From NCBI GenBank assembly GCA_963748095.1, contig CAVVIO010000017.1, positions 1 through 64,000 on the forward strand: a stretch of 64,000 nt of DNA, read 5' to 3'. The translations under genes and the position numbers were made by a program. The DNA is from CAVVIO01 sp963748095. GTDB lineage: Bacteria > Bacteroidota > Bacteroidia > Bacteroidales > UBA10428. Within the stretch, counting starts at the first letter, position 1; the number at the start of each line of letters is the position of its first letter. Under the pieces are notes generated by a model. The model did not search any database. It was not told where the DNA came from and worked only from the letters and a program-made list of their open reading frames with translations. Of this stretch, positions 49,234-58,956 are shown piece by piece.

Positions 49234-50490
49234 ATGCAACTCATCTATATATTAAGAGAAAGTTTTCAATTTGCGTTTAAAACCATAATAGTTAACAAAC
49301 TCAGGACCTTTTTATCGTTACTGGGAATCACAATTGGCATCTTTGCCATTATATCGGTTTTTACCATTCTTGATTCGCTGGAGAATAATGTACGTGAAAG
49401 CCTGGCATCTTTGGGGAATAATGTTATATATATACAAAAATGGCCCTGGGCTCCCGAGCCGGGTCAGGAATATGCATGGTGGAAATACTGGAACCGGCCG
49501 TTACCATCATTACGTGAATACAATGAGCTAAAAAAAAGGCTTACTAAAGCTCAGGATTTCAGCTTTGTAGCCTCTACATCAAAGACGATAAATTACCGTA
49601 AAAATTCAATGGATAATGTTAGCGTTGTTGGTGTGAACGATAACTTTGAAAATTTGCAAAACGTAAAAATATCCCGGGGAAGATTTTTATCCCCCTTTGA
49701 AATGGATAAAGGCAGAAATCTTGCCGTAATAGGTTCAGATATAGCCAGCCGGTTATTTAAAGGAGAAGACCCTATAGGGAAAACTTTGAAAATTTCAGGT
49801 AGAACTGCCAGTATTATAGGAGTATTTGAAAAAGAAGGAAAGTCATTTGGGGGAGGGGGAAGTTCTGATAAGATGGTTGTTGTTCCTGTTCGGTTTTTAG
49901 GGGAAATTGTCGATTTAAGAAAAGACCAAAGTAATCCGATGATATGGGTAAGAGCAGCAGAAAAAGTACCGGTGCCGGAATTTAAAGAAGAAGTCAGGCA
50001 GGTAATGCGATCCATCCGAAGCTTAAAACCAACAGCCGAAGATAACTTTGCGCTGAACCAGTCGAGTATGATATCACAGGGAGTAAACCGGATATTCAAA
50101 GTGATTAATATTGCGGGTGGTTTTATTGGTATTTTTTCAGTACTGGTGGGCGCTTTTGGTATTGCCAATATTATGTTTGTTTCCGTTAAGGAAAGGACAA
50201 ATATAATCGGTATTCAGAAAGCTATTGGAGCGAAAAGATATTACATTTTACTGGAAGTAATATACGAATCGGTAATATTATCACTAATGGGTGGTATTCT
50301 GGGATTAGTATTGATATATGCCGGAACATTAATAGTAAGAAATTCTACTGATTTTAATATTTATCTTTCTTCGGGTAACATTGTACTTGGGCTTATCATA
50401 TCTTCCGTCGTAGGTATTGTTTCCGGTTTTGCACCTGCTTTTTTTGCTTCACGACTTAATCCTGTAGAAGCAATTTCAACATCTTTTTAA
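49234..50490 (+). CDS. MacB/FtsX-type ABC transporter permease
   Basis: The protein (418 aa from ATG 49234) has an N-terminal helix in NKLRTFLSLLGITIGIFAII, a large periplasmic MacB-like domain (about residues 50-270, with ISRGRFLSPFEMDKGRNLAVIG and GKTLKISGRTASIIGVFEKEG) and three C-terminal helices (GFIGIFSVLVGAFGIANIM, VILSLMGGILGLVLIYAG, IVLGLIISSVVGIVSGFAPA). The ATPase partner is not adjacent. A more upstream TTG at 49192 would add MFDFSKLIENLKLY, but the -7 box there favours 49234. MacB-type permeases work in mechanotransmission or export of peptides and lipoproteins; the substrate is unknown. Its 3' end overlaps the rsmA tail. Confidence 0.88.
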   Translation: MQLIYILRESFQFAFKTIIVNKLRTFLSLLGITIGIFAIISVFTILDSLENNVRESLASLGNNVIYIQKWPWAPEPGQEYAWWKYWNRPLPSLREYNELKKRLTKAQDFSFVASTSKTINYRKNSMDNVSVVGVNDNFENLQNVKISRGRFLSPFEMDKGRNLAVIGSDIASRLFKGEDPIGKTLKISGRTASIIGVFEKEGKSFGGGGSSDKMVVVPVRFLGEIVDLRKDQSNPMIWVRAAEKVPVPEFKEEVRQVMRSIRSLKPTAEDNFALNQSSMISQGVNRIFKVINIAGGFIGIFSVLVGAFGIANIMFVSVKERTNIIGIQKAIGAKRYYILLEVIYESVILSLMGGILGLVLIYAGTLIVRNSTDFNIYLSSGNIVLGLIISSVVGIVSGFAPAFFASRLNPVEAISTSF

Positions 50491-51287
50491 TGAGTATTAT
50501 TCTTCTATGTTTGGTTTTTGCCTGCCCGATCATCCGGGTGAGCCCTATAAACTGATCTACGGATAATTGTTCAGGGCGCATCTGTAATATAGTTTCATTC
50601 GGGTCAACACCTGACAAGCAGATTTTTCAGAGAATTCCTGAGTACTTTTCGTCGTTGGTTAAACCCGGTTTTAACTACTTGCCGGAATAATTGCGGATCA
50701 CAATCCAGATCTTTCCGGTTATTTCTGGTGAGGCGCATCACTGCTGATTTCACTTTTGGAGGGGGAATAAACACGGAAGGATTTACGGTAAACAAATTGG
50801 TTGTATGATAATATGCCTGCAATAAAACACTAAGTATACCATATGTTTTATTGCCCGGGACTGCACAAATGCGATCGGCAACTTCTTTCTGTACCATGCA
50901 CACCACTTCACTCACAAGATCTTTGTAGTCAAGGACTCTGAAAAATATCTGACTGGAAATGTTATAGGGGAAGTTGCCCATAATAATGAGTTGTTTTGAA
51001 AAAATTCCCGTAAGGTCAGTTTTTAAAAAATCACCTTCCATAAGCCTGTTTCCCAGTTCCGGAAATTTCGACTTTAAATATGCAATCGATTCACGATCTA
51101 TTTCGATGCAGTAAGTTTCAAAATTTTTATTGCTGAGAAGAAATTGAGTGAGCACTCCGGTGCCGGGACCAATTTCAAGTACTGCAGAAACAGGGTCAGT
51201 TTCAATACTACCGACAATTTTCCGTGCGATATTCAGGTCCTTTAAAAAATGCTGGCCCAATCCTTTTTTTGGTCTTACCAGGCTCAT
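50456..51287 (-). CDS. rsmA: 16S rRNA dimethyladenosine transferase, frameshift near 3' end
   Basis: The main frame (51287-50604, 227 aa) has KKGLGQHFLKDLNIARKIV, the SAM motif LEIGPGTGVLTQFLL, the NFPYNIS catalytic motif and FIPPPKVKSAVMRL, all RsmA/KsgA signatures. It ends early with LLVRC, but the next frame continues GVDPNETILQMRPEQLSVDQ..IGLTRMIG, which is the usual KsgA C-terminus, to a stop at 50456. A one-base change near 50604-50620 explains this; the whole protein would be about 276 aa. The corrected tail overlaps the convergent permease gene by about 35 bp. It dimethylates A1518/A1519 in 16S rRNA. Confidence 0.92.
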
Positions 51288-51488
51288 GCTGTCATTTATT
51301 ATTGTTTTTCAAAGGTAAATATAAAATATTAACCCTATTTGCAAACTTACTTTTCGATTCGCCGTATTTTAGGTAATTTATAAACGATGGCGGATAACAT
51401 GCATTCGTGTCCATTTAAAAGTAAATGAAATATAAATCTCTATTTTTACAAACTCATTTACTTACTTATAAACGGATATCCGAAGAAA

Positions 51489-52661
51489 ATGAATTACAAT
51501 TTTGATGAAATTATTGACCGGCGCAACACAGCAAGTGTGAAATACGATTTGCGTGGTGCATATTTCGGGAATGAAAACGTTATCCCAATGTGGGTGGCTG
51601 ATATGGATTTTAAAACGCCGTCTTTTGTTATTGATGCGCTCAGAAAAAGACTGGAACACGAAATAATGGGTTATACTTTTCGGCCCGATTCCTATTATGA
51701 AGCCATTATTCAATGGATGAAACAACGTCACAATTGGGCTATACAAAAAGACTGGATAAGCTTCTCTCCTGGAGTAGTTCCGGCACTGAATATGGCAGTA
51801 TTGGCATTTACTAATCCTGGTGATAAGATCATTGTTCAGCAACCCGTTTACTTTCCTTTCTTTTCGGCAATAAAAAATCACAACCGTACATTGGTGAATA
51901 ATCCGCTGGTTATCAAAAATGGCCGGTATTATATGGATTATGATGATTTGCAGATGAAAATTGATTCGGGAGCCAAGATGCTTATTCTGTGTAATCCTCA
52001 CAATCCCACAGGAAATGCATGGACAAAAGAGGAACTTCAAAAACTTGCCGGCATTTGTATGGAAAAAAATATTTTAATATTGTCTGATGAGATTCATTCC
52101 GACCTGGTTTTTGAAGGAAATGTTCATACTCCGACAGCATCCCTTTCCGAAAATATTTCCAATAATGTAATAACTTTTATGGCGCCCAGCAAGACATTTA
52201 ACCTTGCCGGATTATCAACATCAGTAGTTATCGGATCGAATAAAAAGTTGCTTTCAAAATTCAATACGGTGCTTGAAAACGTACATGTTGGCAGCGGCAA
52301 TATTTTTGGTCAGGTTGCTCTGGAAGCTGCATATACAAATGGCGCCAGGTGGCTTGATGAGCTTATGGATTACCTAAAAGGCAATGTTGAATTCCTGATT
52401 CAGTACCTCGAAAAACATATTCCACAGATTAAACCTGTAATTCCGGAGGCTACTTATATGGCTTGGCTCGATTGCAGAGCACTGGGAATGAATAAAGATG
52501 AGCTTAAAAAGTTCATGATTCACGAAGCAGGGGTAGGATTTAGCGATGGAACACTCTTTGGAGAAGAAGGGGAAGGTTTCCAGCGTATTAATTTAGGTTG
52601 TCCCAGAGCAGTATTGAAAGAAGCACTTGATAAACTATATAGTATAACAAAAAGAAAATAA
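51489..52661 (+). CDS. PLP-dependent aminotransferase, MalY/PatB (C-S lyase) type
   Basis: The 390-aa protein begins NFDEIIDRRNTASVKYDLRG and has VIPMWVADMDFKTPSFVIDA, the MalY/PatB N-terminal hallmark, LCNPHNPTGNAWTKEEL, ILSDEIHSDLVF, and APSKTFNLAGLSTS with the PLP-binding Lys235. PatB-type enzymes cleave cystathionine and related thioethers (beta-elimination), giving pyruvate, ammonia and a thiol. It is a single gene divergent from rsmA; the 201-bp gap between the two should hold both promoters. No defect seen. Confidence 0.92.
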   Translation: MNYNFDEIIDRRNTASVKYDLRGAYFGNENVIPMWVADMDFKTPSFVIDALRKRLEHEIMGYTFRPDSYYEAIIQWMKQRHNWAIQKDWISFSPGVVPALNMAVLAFTNPGDKIIVQQPVYFPFFSAIKNHNRTLVNNPLVIKNGRYYMDYDDLQMKIDSGAKMLILCNPHNPTGNAWTKEELQKLAGICMEKNILILSDEIHSDLVFEGNVHTPTASLSENISNNVITFMAPSKTFNLAGLSTSVVIGSNKKLLSKFNTVLENVHVGSGNIFGQVALEAAYTNGARWLDELMDYLKGNVEFLIQYLEKHIPQIKPVIPEATYMAWLDCRALGMNKDELKKFMIHEAGVGFSDGTLFGEEGEGFQRINLGCPRAVLKEALDKLYSITKRK

Positions 52662-52793
52662 AATTATGATCTCGATTTAAATATTTTACTAAATTGCTAG
52701 TTTAAATTCGTTGTGTATCAAAATAAAAATAGATTCTGTTTTAAATTTATTATATTCGAAAAAGATCAAAAGAAATAAAACAAGATAGAAGTC

Positions 52794-54446
52794 ATGAGAT
52801 TAAAAATTGCAGCTAAAATTGGTTTGGGTTTTGGTATTATCACTGCTGCTGTTGTTCTGAATGCTTTGCTTACAAGCAATGAATTACGTAACAGCCGTGA
52901 AATAAACCAGACCATAACTAATGTCTATACTCCATCACTATCATTCATAAATGATCTTTATTCCAGAATCAGTGATTCAAGAATGCTGATCAAATCATGG
53001 GTTTTTATTGATAAAATTTCTGACACACCTGATAAAATCCGGTTAAAAGAATTACATACCAAGGTATATCCCAAGTTGTACGATACCCTTAAATATTTTA
53101 GTGATAGCTGGCCCCCCGAACAAAAAACATTACTGGATGATATAAACACAACCATTGCCGACAGCCTGTTTCCGAAACATGAATATATTATGTCGCAATT
53201 AAGCACCTTCGAAAGTTACGATGATCCTTTTATCGTTTTCGAGGTGACGCCTATGACAGAAGAAGGGGGAGACGTAATGTTACTGACACAGCATGTGCTA
53301 AATAAAATATCTGTATTGCAACAGCAACAGGAGACACTTGTAGAAAATGGAAGAATTGAAATGGTAAATTCGTTCGACCGATTCCGCACATTTATTTTCC
53401 TGATGGGAATAGCCATGGTTTTTGCGGCTATATTAATAGGTATCTTTACCATAAGATCATTAGCCCGCCCGATCAATCACACGAAAAATATTCTCCAGCT
53501 AATGGGGAAAGGAATTTTACCAAAAGAAGAATTGAAAGAAGGACGTGATGAAATTGGCCAGATGGCCCAGGCCCTAAATTCACTTGTAAAAGGATTAAAG
53601 GCTATTTTCAATTTCTCACTGGAAATCGGGAAAGGAAACTTCAATAGTGAATTTAAACCCCTTAGTGATGATGACGTATTGGGTCATTCATTGCTCGAAA
53701 TGCGTGATGAATTGAAAAAGGCTACCGAAGAAGATGAGAAACGTAAAGAAGAGGACAATAACCGTAACTGGGCAGCTCAGGGAATTGCAAAATTCAGTGA
53801 CATTCTGCGTAAGAACAATGACAACATGGAAGAGTTGAGTTATGATATCATTAGTAATTTAGTGAGATATACCAATTCAAACCAAGGTGGAATATTCATT
53901 GTAAATGACAACGACAGGGATCACGTATTCCTGGAAATGACTGCCAGCTATGCTTATGACAGGAAAAAATTCCTGGAAAAGAGAGTGGAGGTAGGTGAAG
54001 GTTTGGTTGGCAGATGTTACCAGGAACAGGAAAAGATTTTCTTAACGGATATTCCAGGTGATTATATCAAAATTACATCGGGACTGGGTGATGATAATCC
54101 GTCCTGTTTGTTGCTGGTCCCCTTAGCATATAATAATCAGATTTATGGGATCATCGAAATAGCTTCTTTTAATAAATACCGCGATTTTGAGATAGAATTT
54201 ATCGAGCGGATAGCAGAAAATATTGCTGCTACTATCTCTTCTGTAAAAGCCAACATTCAAACAGCTATGTTGCTTGAACAATCACAGCAACAAGCCGAAG
54301 AAATGTCATCGCAGGAAGAGGAAATGAGGCAGAATATGGAAGAACTCAGAGCAACGCAGGAACAATCGGCACGAAGAGAAGAAGAACTCCAGCGTGAAGT
54401 TGGAAGATTGACGAAAGAATTAAAAGAAAATACAATAAAAAAATAA
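52794..54446 (+). CDS. HAMP-GAF membrane sensor without a recognised output domain
   Basis: The 550-aa protein has an N-terminal helix (IGLGFGIITAAVVLNALL), a periplasmic four-helix-bundle-like region to about residue 200, a second helix (FIFLMGIAMVFAAILIGIF), a HAMP domain (RSLARPINHTKNILQLMGKG), a linker coiled coil, a GAF domain (about 340-490, GGIFIVNDNDRDHVFLEM, VEVGEGLVGRCYQEQ, LLVPLAYNNQIYGIIEIASF), and a C-terminal coiled coil (QEEEMRQNMEELRATQEQ). This tail normally leads into a PAS or histidine-kinase domain, but here the protein stops. The gene may have lost its kinase, or it signals through a partner. No frame continues downstream. Confidence 0.87.
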   Translation: MRLKIAAKIGLGFGIITAAVVLNALLTSNELRNSREINQTITNVYTPSLSFINDLYSRISDSRMLIKSWVFIDKISDTPDKIRLKELHTKVYPKLYDTLKYFSDSWPPEQKTLLDDINTTIADSLFPKHEYIMSQLSTFESYDDPFIVFEVTPMTEEGGDVMLLTQHVLNKISVLQQQQETLVENGRIEMVNSFDRFRTFIFLMGIAMVFAAILIGIFTIRSLARPINHTKNILQLMGKGILPKEELKEGRDEIGQMAQALNSLVKGLKAIFNFSLEIGKGNFNSEFKPLSDDDVLGHSLLEMRDELKKATEEDEKRKEEDNNRNWAAQGIAKFSDILRKNNDNMEELSYDIISNLVRYTNSNQGGIFIVNDNDRDHVFLEMTASYAYDRKKFLEKRVEVGEGLVGRCYQEQEKIFLTDIPGDYIKITSGLGDDNPSCLLLVPLAYNNQIYGIIEIASFNKYRDFEIEFIERIAENIAATISSVKANIQTAMLLEQSQQQAEEMSSQEEEMRQNMEELRATQEQSARREEELQREVGRLTKELKENTIKK

Positions 54447-54763
54447 ATTAAGTAAATTTATAGCTATACACGGATACCATACGAATCTTCTGATCTGGAT
54501 TTTCTTTGGTATTTATAGAATTTTGCATCTTTTTCAGATTTTATCTGTTTCCAGCCAAACTGTATTTTTTATCCGGTTTCTGATACTTATTACCCCACTG
54601 GGTAAGTTGTATTTCAACAATTTATGCTATTGTTAATCAAAAGTTTTCATGCTCTTACTATCTAAAATGAGGATTTGAACATTTTTCTGGTAAAGGGGGT
54701 TGTATTAGTTTCATTTTTATCCTTATTTTACGCAGTTGGTAAAGTAGAAAATATAAGGCATTT
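54447..54763. other. Intergenic region with no recognised feature
   Basis: No gene, repeat or hairpin that I can support. A sequence TACGCAGTTGG near 54728 is not a convincing promoter. The kinase domain expected after the sensor at 52794 is not present in any frame here. Confidence 0.5.
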
Positions 54764-56575
54764 ATGAATAATTTAAATTACGGCATAATAGGGAATTGCA
54801 GGTCTGCAGCATTAATTTCAGAAAAGGGATCACTTGACTGGTGTTGTCTTCCTGCTTTTGATTCATCATCTGTTTTTGCAAGTATTCTTGATGAAGAGAA
54901 AGGCGGCAGCTTTGAATTTATAATGGATGATGATTATGAAATTTCCCAGGCTTATATAAGAGATACCAATATTTTGGTCACAAAATTTAAAAAAGAGAAT
55001 GATTATTTTGAGGTAATCGATTTTATGCCTCGTTATTATAATGATAATAAAAGGGCACCTTATTCTCCTCCGGATATTATTCGTTATATCAGATATAAAT
55101 CAGGAAAACCTTCCTTCAGGGTAAAATATGATCCACGGCTTGAATATGCGGAGTATCCTACTTATACCATAGTACACAGTAAATATGTTAAAAGTTATAC
55201 CAAAAAAGGGACTTACGATTCAATTTATCTTTATACCAATCTGAATAAGGACAGTGTGGTGAAAGGGGAGGAGATAATACTCACTGAAGATGCTTTTTTT
55301 CTGATAAGTTACAATCAGAAAATATTACGTCAGGATGTCGAACATTCTTATTTGAAACTTCAACGTACCAAGGTTTATTGGTTAAACTGGTCGGAAAGAA
55401 CCTATAAATTTGCACAATATAATCAGGAAATCAAGCGGAGTGCTCTGGCACTGAAACTTCTGAGTTATGATAAATCAGGCGCTGTTCTTGCTGCAGTTAC
55501 TACTTCACTACCCGAAGCCATTGGAGAGATCAGGAATTGGGATTACCGGTATTGCTGGATACGCGATGCATCTATGGTGATTAAAGTAATGACACGTCTG
55601 GGTCATTCCAATGTTGCCCGAAAATACATGGATTTTCTTATTGATATAATTCCTGATAAAGATGAGAAGATTCAGATAATGTATGGCATTAACGGTGAGA
55701 AAAAACTCTCTGAAAAAATTCTGGAACATCTTAATGGATATGAAGGATCGAAACCCGTACGTATTGGTAACGACGCCTATCGGCAAAAACAGAATGATAT
55801 TTACGGGATTATGATGGACGTTATTTATCAGCAGTTTCAGGTTTTTGATTTAGCCCTGGATAATAGTGAAGCCCTATGGACTATTATTCGTAGTATTGTG
55901 AAAATTGTTGAGAGGAACTGGAAAAAACCCGACCGTGGAATCTGGGAACTGCGGACCGATCAAAAACATTTTACCTTTTCCAAAGTACTTAGCTGGGTAG
56001 CTATAGACAGGGCTGTAAAGATCGCCCAGTTCCTGAATAATGGCAACGAATATGTAAAATTATGGTCAAAAATTAGAGATGCCATTGAAAAAGATATTCT
56101 GAAAAATGCATGGAATGAAAAAATAGGCGCTTTTACCCAAAGTTATGGAACAGAAGATCTTGATGCTTCCAATCTTTTAATGGAACCATTTGGATTTATT
56201 GAAGCCAAAGACCCTAAATATGTTAATACTGTCTATGCCACCCAAAAGTATCTTTCAAAAGACGGATTGATGTACAGGTACCGTAACAAAGACGATTTTG
56301 GAACACCTTCTTCTTCTTTTACCATCTGCACTTTCTGGTTAATTGAAGCTTTACATAAAATCGGCGAACAGAATGAGGCAAAACAACTTTTCGACCGGGT
56401 ACTGAGTTATAGTAATCACCTTGGTCTATTCAGCGAAGACATTGATTTTAAAACCAAGCGTCTGCTGGGTAATTTTCCACAGGCGTATTCCCATCTGGCA
56501 TTAATCGAAACAGCGATCATATTATCAGGGGGCGAATTTACCAGGGAACAACGAATACTCCAGCTTATTCATTGA
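54764..56575 (+). CDS. GH15-family glucoamylase-like glycoside hydrolase
   Basis: The 603-aa protein begins NYGIIGNCRSAALISEKGSL, the N-terminal super-sandwich typical of bacterial GH15 proteins, then the (alpha/alpha)6 catalytic barrel with WDYRYCWIRDASM, PDRGIWELR (general acid Glu) and NFPQAYSHLALIETA near the C-terminus with the second catalytic Glu region. No signal peptide is present, so it acts in the cytoplasm. Family members hydrolyse starch-type alpha-glucans or trehalose; trehalase, glucoamylase and dextranase activities are all possible. It is a single gene with convergent neighbour at 56614. Confidence 0.92.
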   Translation: MNNLNYGIIGNCRSAALISEKGSLDWCCLPAFDSSSVFASILDEEKGGSFEFIMDDDYEISQAYIRDTNILVTKFKKENDYFEVIDFMPRYYNDNKRAPYSPPDIIRYIRYKSGKPSFRVKYDPRLEYAEYPTYTIVHSKYVKSYTKKGTYDSIYLYTNLNKDSVVKGEEIILTEDAFFLISYNQKILRQDVEHSYLKLQRTKVYWLNWSERTYKFAQYNQEIKRSALALKLLSYDKSGAVLAAVTTSLPEAIGEIRNWDYRYCWIRDASMVIKVMTRLGHSNVARKYMDFLIDIIPDKDEKIQIMYGINGEKKLSEKILEHLNGYEGSKPVRIGNDAYRQKQNDIYGIMMDVIYQQFQVFDLALDNSEALWTIIRSIVKIVERNWKKPDRGIWELRTDQKHFTFSKVLSWVAIDRAVKIAQFLNNGNEYVKLWSKIRDAIEKDILKNAWNEKIGAFTQSYGTEDLDASNLLMEPFGFIEAKDPKYVNTVYATQKYLSKDGLMYRYRNKDDFGTPSSSFTICTFWLIEALHKIGEQNEAKQLFDRVLSYSNHLGLFSEDIDFKTKRLLGNFPQAYSHLALIETAIILSGGEFTREQRILQLIH

Positions 56576-56613
56576 GGAAGTTCAGTTGTAATAAATCATC
56601 TATTTATAGACTA

Positions 56614-57696
56614 TTAAAACCTGTATCCTGCGATGTTCAGGTCCTTCAAATTTTCAATCGGATCGGACGGACTGAGGTAGCGGGCCATGAATTTGTATAT
56701 TTTGACCCTTATTTCCCTTGCTTGTTTTGTGTCTAACCGGTCGAAAGAATGACCTCCTGGCATGTCCTTGTAAATCTGGTATTCAAACTTTTTCCCATCA
56801 GCTTTCAGTGCCTGGATCAGGTGTTCTACTTCCAGCACATTTACATCGTCGTCATTTGTATTAGTGTGTATCAGCAGCGGCGTATTCTGAAATTTTTCGG
56901 TATTCCACACGGGTGAACGCTTTCTATATTCTGCTATATTTTCATTGGCAGTCTGGCCAATGTGATAATCTGCCGAATAAAGATCACGGTAATCGTCGGT
57001 CATATAACCCATACGCGCAATCAGATCACTTACCGGAACCCCAGCAAAGGCACACTGGTAGTCCTTTGGATGATTAAAAATGTTAAATAAGGTGATCATC
57101 CCGCCATGGCTCCAGCCCATGATTCCGACACGGTTTTCGTCTATGAAATCATAATTTTCAAGCACATAGTTTTTACTGGCAAGGACATCCTCTGTTTCCA
57201 GTCCGCCATAATCAATTCTTTCATAATAATCACGTCCGTATCCGGTACTGCCACGGTATTCTGCAGCCACTACAATGTAACCTTGAGAAACCAGCTCACG
57301 AACAATATGCGTGTAATAAGTGGTGAAATCGGCATGTACACCTCCGTGGGGCAAAACCATTAAAGGATATTTTTTTGAAATATCAGTATTTTTCGGAATA
57401 AAAACATATGTCCAGAATTTAACCGGATTCCCGGCGCCAATTCCGGTAGGGTTTTTTTCTTTCCATTTCTGCGGACCATAAATATAGGCTTTATCAATAT
57501 ATGCAATATCACCAACCCGCTGAAACCACAATACATCATCGATGGCTTTTGCCAGTTGGTCGAACTGATGGTTCAGATCTTCATCGTTTTTCTGCAGTGC
57601 ATTAAGATTGTCTTTCAGCCCGCCCAAATCTGTCTGGGCTGAAATGTTTAAGGTACCTATCCAGAAGATAAGCGCCATCCAGGCATATTTTTTCAT
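56614..57696 (-). CDS. Exported S9-family alpha/beta-hydrolase peptidase
   Basis: The 360-aa protein has a signal peptide (MKKYAWMALIFWIGTLNISA) and an alpha/beta-hydrolase catalytic domain with PLMVLPHGGVHADFT (oxyanion hole), GIMGWSHGGM (nucleophile Ser196, GxSxGG), NDDDVNVLEVEHL (Asp) and GGHSFDR (His). It lacks the beta-propeller usual in prolyl oligopeptidases and DPP-IV, so the substrate size filter is absent; an esterase or small peptidase is possible. Its end converges on GH15 (38 bp between stops). Confidence 0.87.
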   Translation of the reverse strand: MKKYAWMALIFWIGTLNISAQTDLGGLKDNLNALQKNDEDLNHQFDQLAKAIDDVLWFQRVGDIAYIDKAYIYGPQKWKEKNPTGIGAGNPVKFWTYVFIPKNTDISKKYPLMVLPHGGVHADFTTYYTHIVRELVSQGYIVVAAEYRGSTGYGRDYYERIDYGGLETEDVLASKNYVLENYDFIDENRVGIMGWSHGGMITLFNIFNHPKDYQCAFAGVPVSDLIARMGYMTDDYRDLYSADYHIGQTANENIAEYRKRSPVWNTEKFQNTPLLIHTNTNDDDVNVLEVEHLIQALKADGKKFEYQIYKDMPGGHSFDRLDTKQAREIRVKIYKFMARYLSPSDPIENLKDLNIAGYRF

Positions 57697-57800
57697 GGTT
57701 AAAAATTTTGGTTGAATAAATGTAAAAAGAAATTTCTAAATGAGAAACTTCTTTAATAATTCCCATAAAATTGTTTCCTTCGCAGTTTTAATTTTCAGTT

Positions 57801-58049
57801 ATGGATTGCAGAAAGGATTGTGGTGCATGTTGTATTGCCCCGTCAATATCATCTTCTATTCCGGGAATGCCGCACGGCAAACCGGCTGGTGTAGCATGTA
57901 TACACCTGACCGAAGATCTGCGTTGTGGAATATTTAATTCTCCTTCACGACCTGAAGTTTGCGGAAAATTTATGGCTGAAACTCTTGTGTGCGGAAAGAA
58001 CCGGGAAGAGGCTCTTAGGATTTTAAGCGACCTGGAAAAAGGATTTTAA
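57801..58049 (+). CDS. YkgJ-family cysteine-cluster protein
   Basis: The 82-aa protein begins MDCRKDCGACCIAPSISS and has further Cys residues in GVACIHLTEDLRCGIF and RPEVCGKF, the C-x2-CC pattern of the YkgJ family, which binds zinc or an Fe-S cluster. The protein is short because only the cluster domain is present. Start ATG 57801 puts the first Cys at residue 3, as in the family. The next gene, pgeF, starts 61 bp downstream and may be cotranscribed. Confidence 0.85.
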   Translation: MDCRKDCGACCIAPSISSSIPGMPHGKPAGVACIHLTEDLRCGIFNSPSRPEVCGKFMAETLVCGKNREEALRILSDLEKGF

Positions 58050-58110
58050 TACCCATTATAATTTTCTAATTTTATAATAATATTCCTGATTATATTTTGA
58101 AAAGTAAACG

Positions 58111-58894
58111 ATGCAACGTATTTATAAAAACGGACTGCACTTTCGTGTTTTTGATATTCTAACTGAACAAAGCGGATTGGAACACCTGGTAACAGAACGA
58201 AACCAGGAGTATGAAAATTCCGGGCTTAATCTCAGTTTCAATACAGGAGAAAACATTCAAAAAGTTAATAAAAACCGTGAACAGGTTATTCGATTATTTG
58301 ACAAGCCACCTGAAAAAGTGTTTTTCCCCGATCAATGTCATACAGCTGAAGTAGAAATTGTTGACTTCCATACAACTGAGCAATCTTTGCTATCAACAGA
58401 CGCTATCATCACAAATAAAAGAGGCACTTGCATCGGGGTACTTACTGCTGATTGTGTCCCCATTTTGATTTACGATCCGGTTAAAAGAGTCATTGCAGCT
58501 ATTCATGCAGGCTGGAGGGGGACAGTCGGAGAAATTGTGAAAAATACAATTAGCAGAATGATAGAATCATTTAATGTTCATCCGTCCAATCTTGTTGTAG
58601 CTATCGGGCCTTCCATATCCGGTAAAAATTATCAGGTCGGCCCTGAAGTGGTTAAACAATTCAGATCCGCTTTTAATATGGATCGTTTGATTTTCTCACA
58701 TTTTACAGCAGATGGCAGGGCAAACCTCAGATTTATGGGAATGCAACCGTCAGATCCTGTTGAATTGTGGTGTTCAAAACGATCGTATTGAACTGGCGGG
58801 GATTTGTACCTATGATCAGATTGATAATTTCTTTTCTGCAAGGCGCGAGGGTTTTTATACTGGTCGCTTTGCCTCTTGTATTATGTTAACATGA
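58111..58894 (+). CDS. pgeF: Purine nucleoside phosphorylase/laccase-domain protein (PgeF/YfiH type), one frameshift
   Basis: The N-terminal 210 residues have NLSFNTGENIQKV, FFPDQCHTAEVEIVD, VLTADCVPILIYDP (catalytic Cys) and AIHAGWRGTVGEIV (His), the PgeF/YfiH signature; the enzyme edits peptidoglycan precursors and has purine nucleoside phosphorylase activity. Near 58726-58735 the frame changes: after GRANL the correct continuation is DLWECNRQILLNCGVQNDRI in the other frame, ending RREGFYTGRFASCIMLT at 58894. So one base near CCTCAGATT is extra. The total would be about 260 aa. As in pgi and rsmA, an error in the sequence is likely. Confidence 0.9.
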
Positions 58895-58956
58895 AACAAT
58901 ATATTTAATTTAATTCCTTAACTTATGGATGAATATTTTTTAGTTAGAAAACACTA

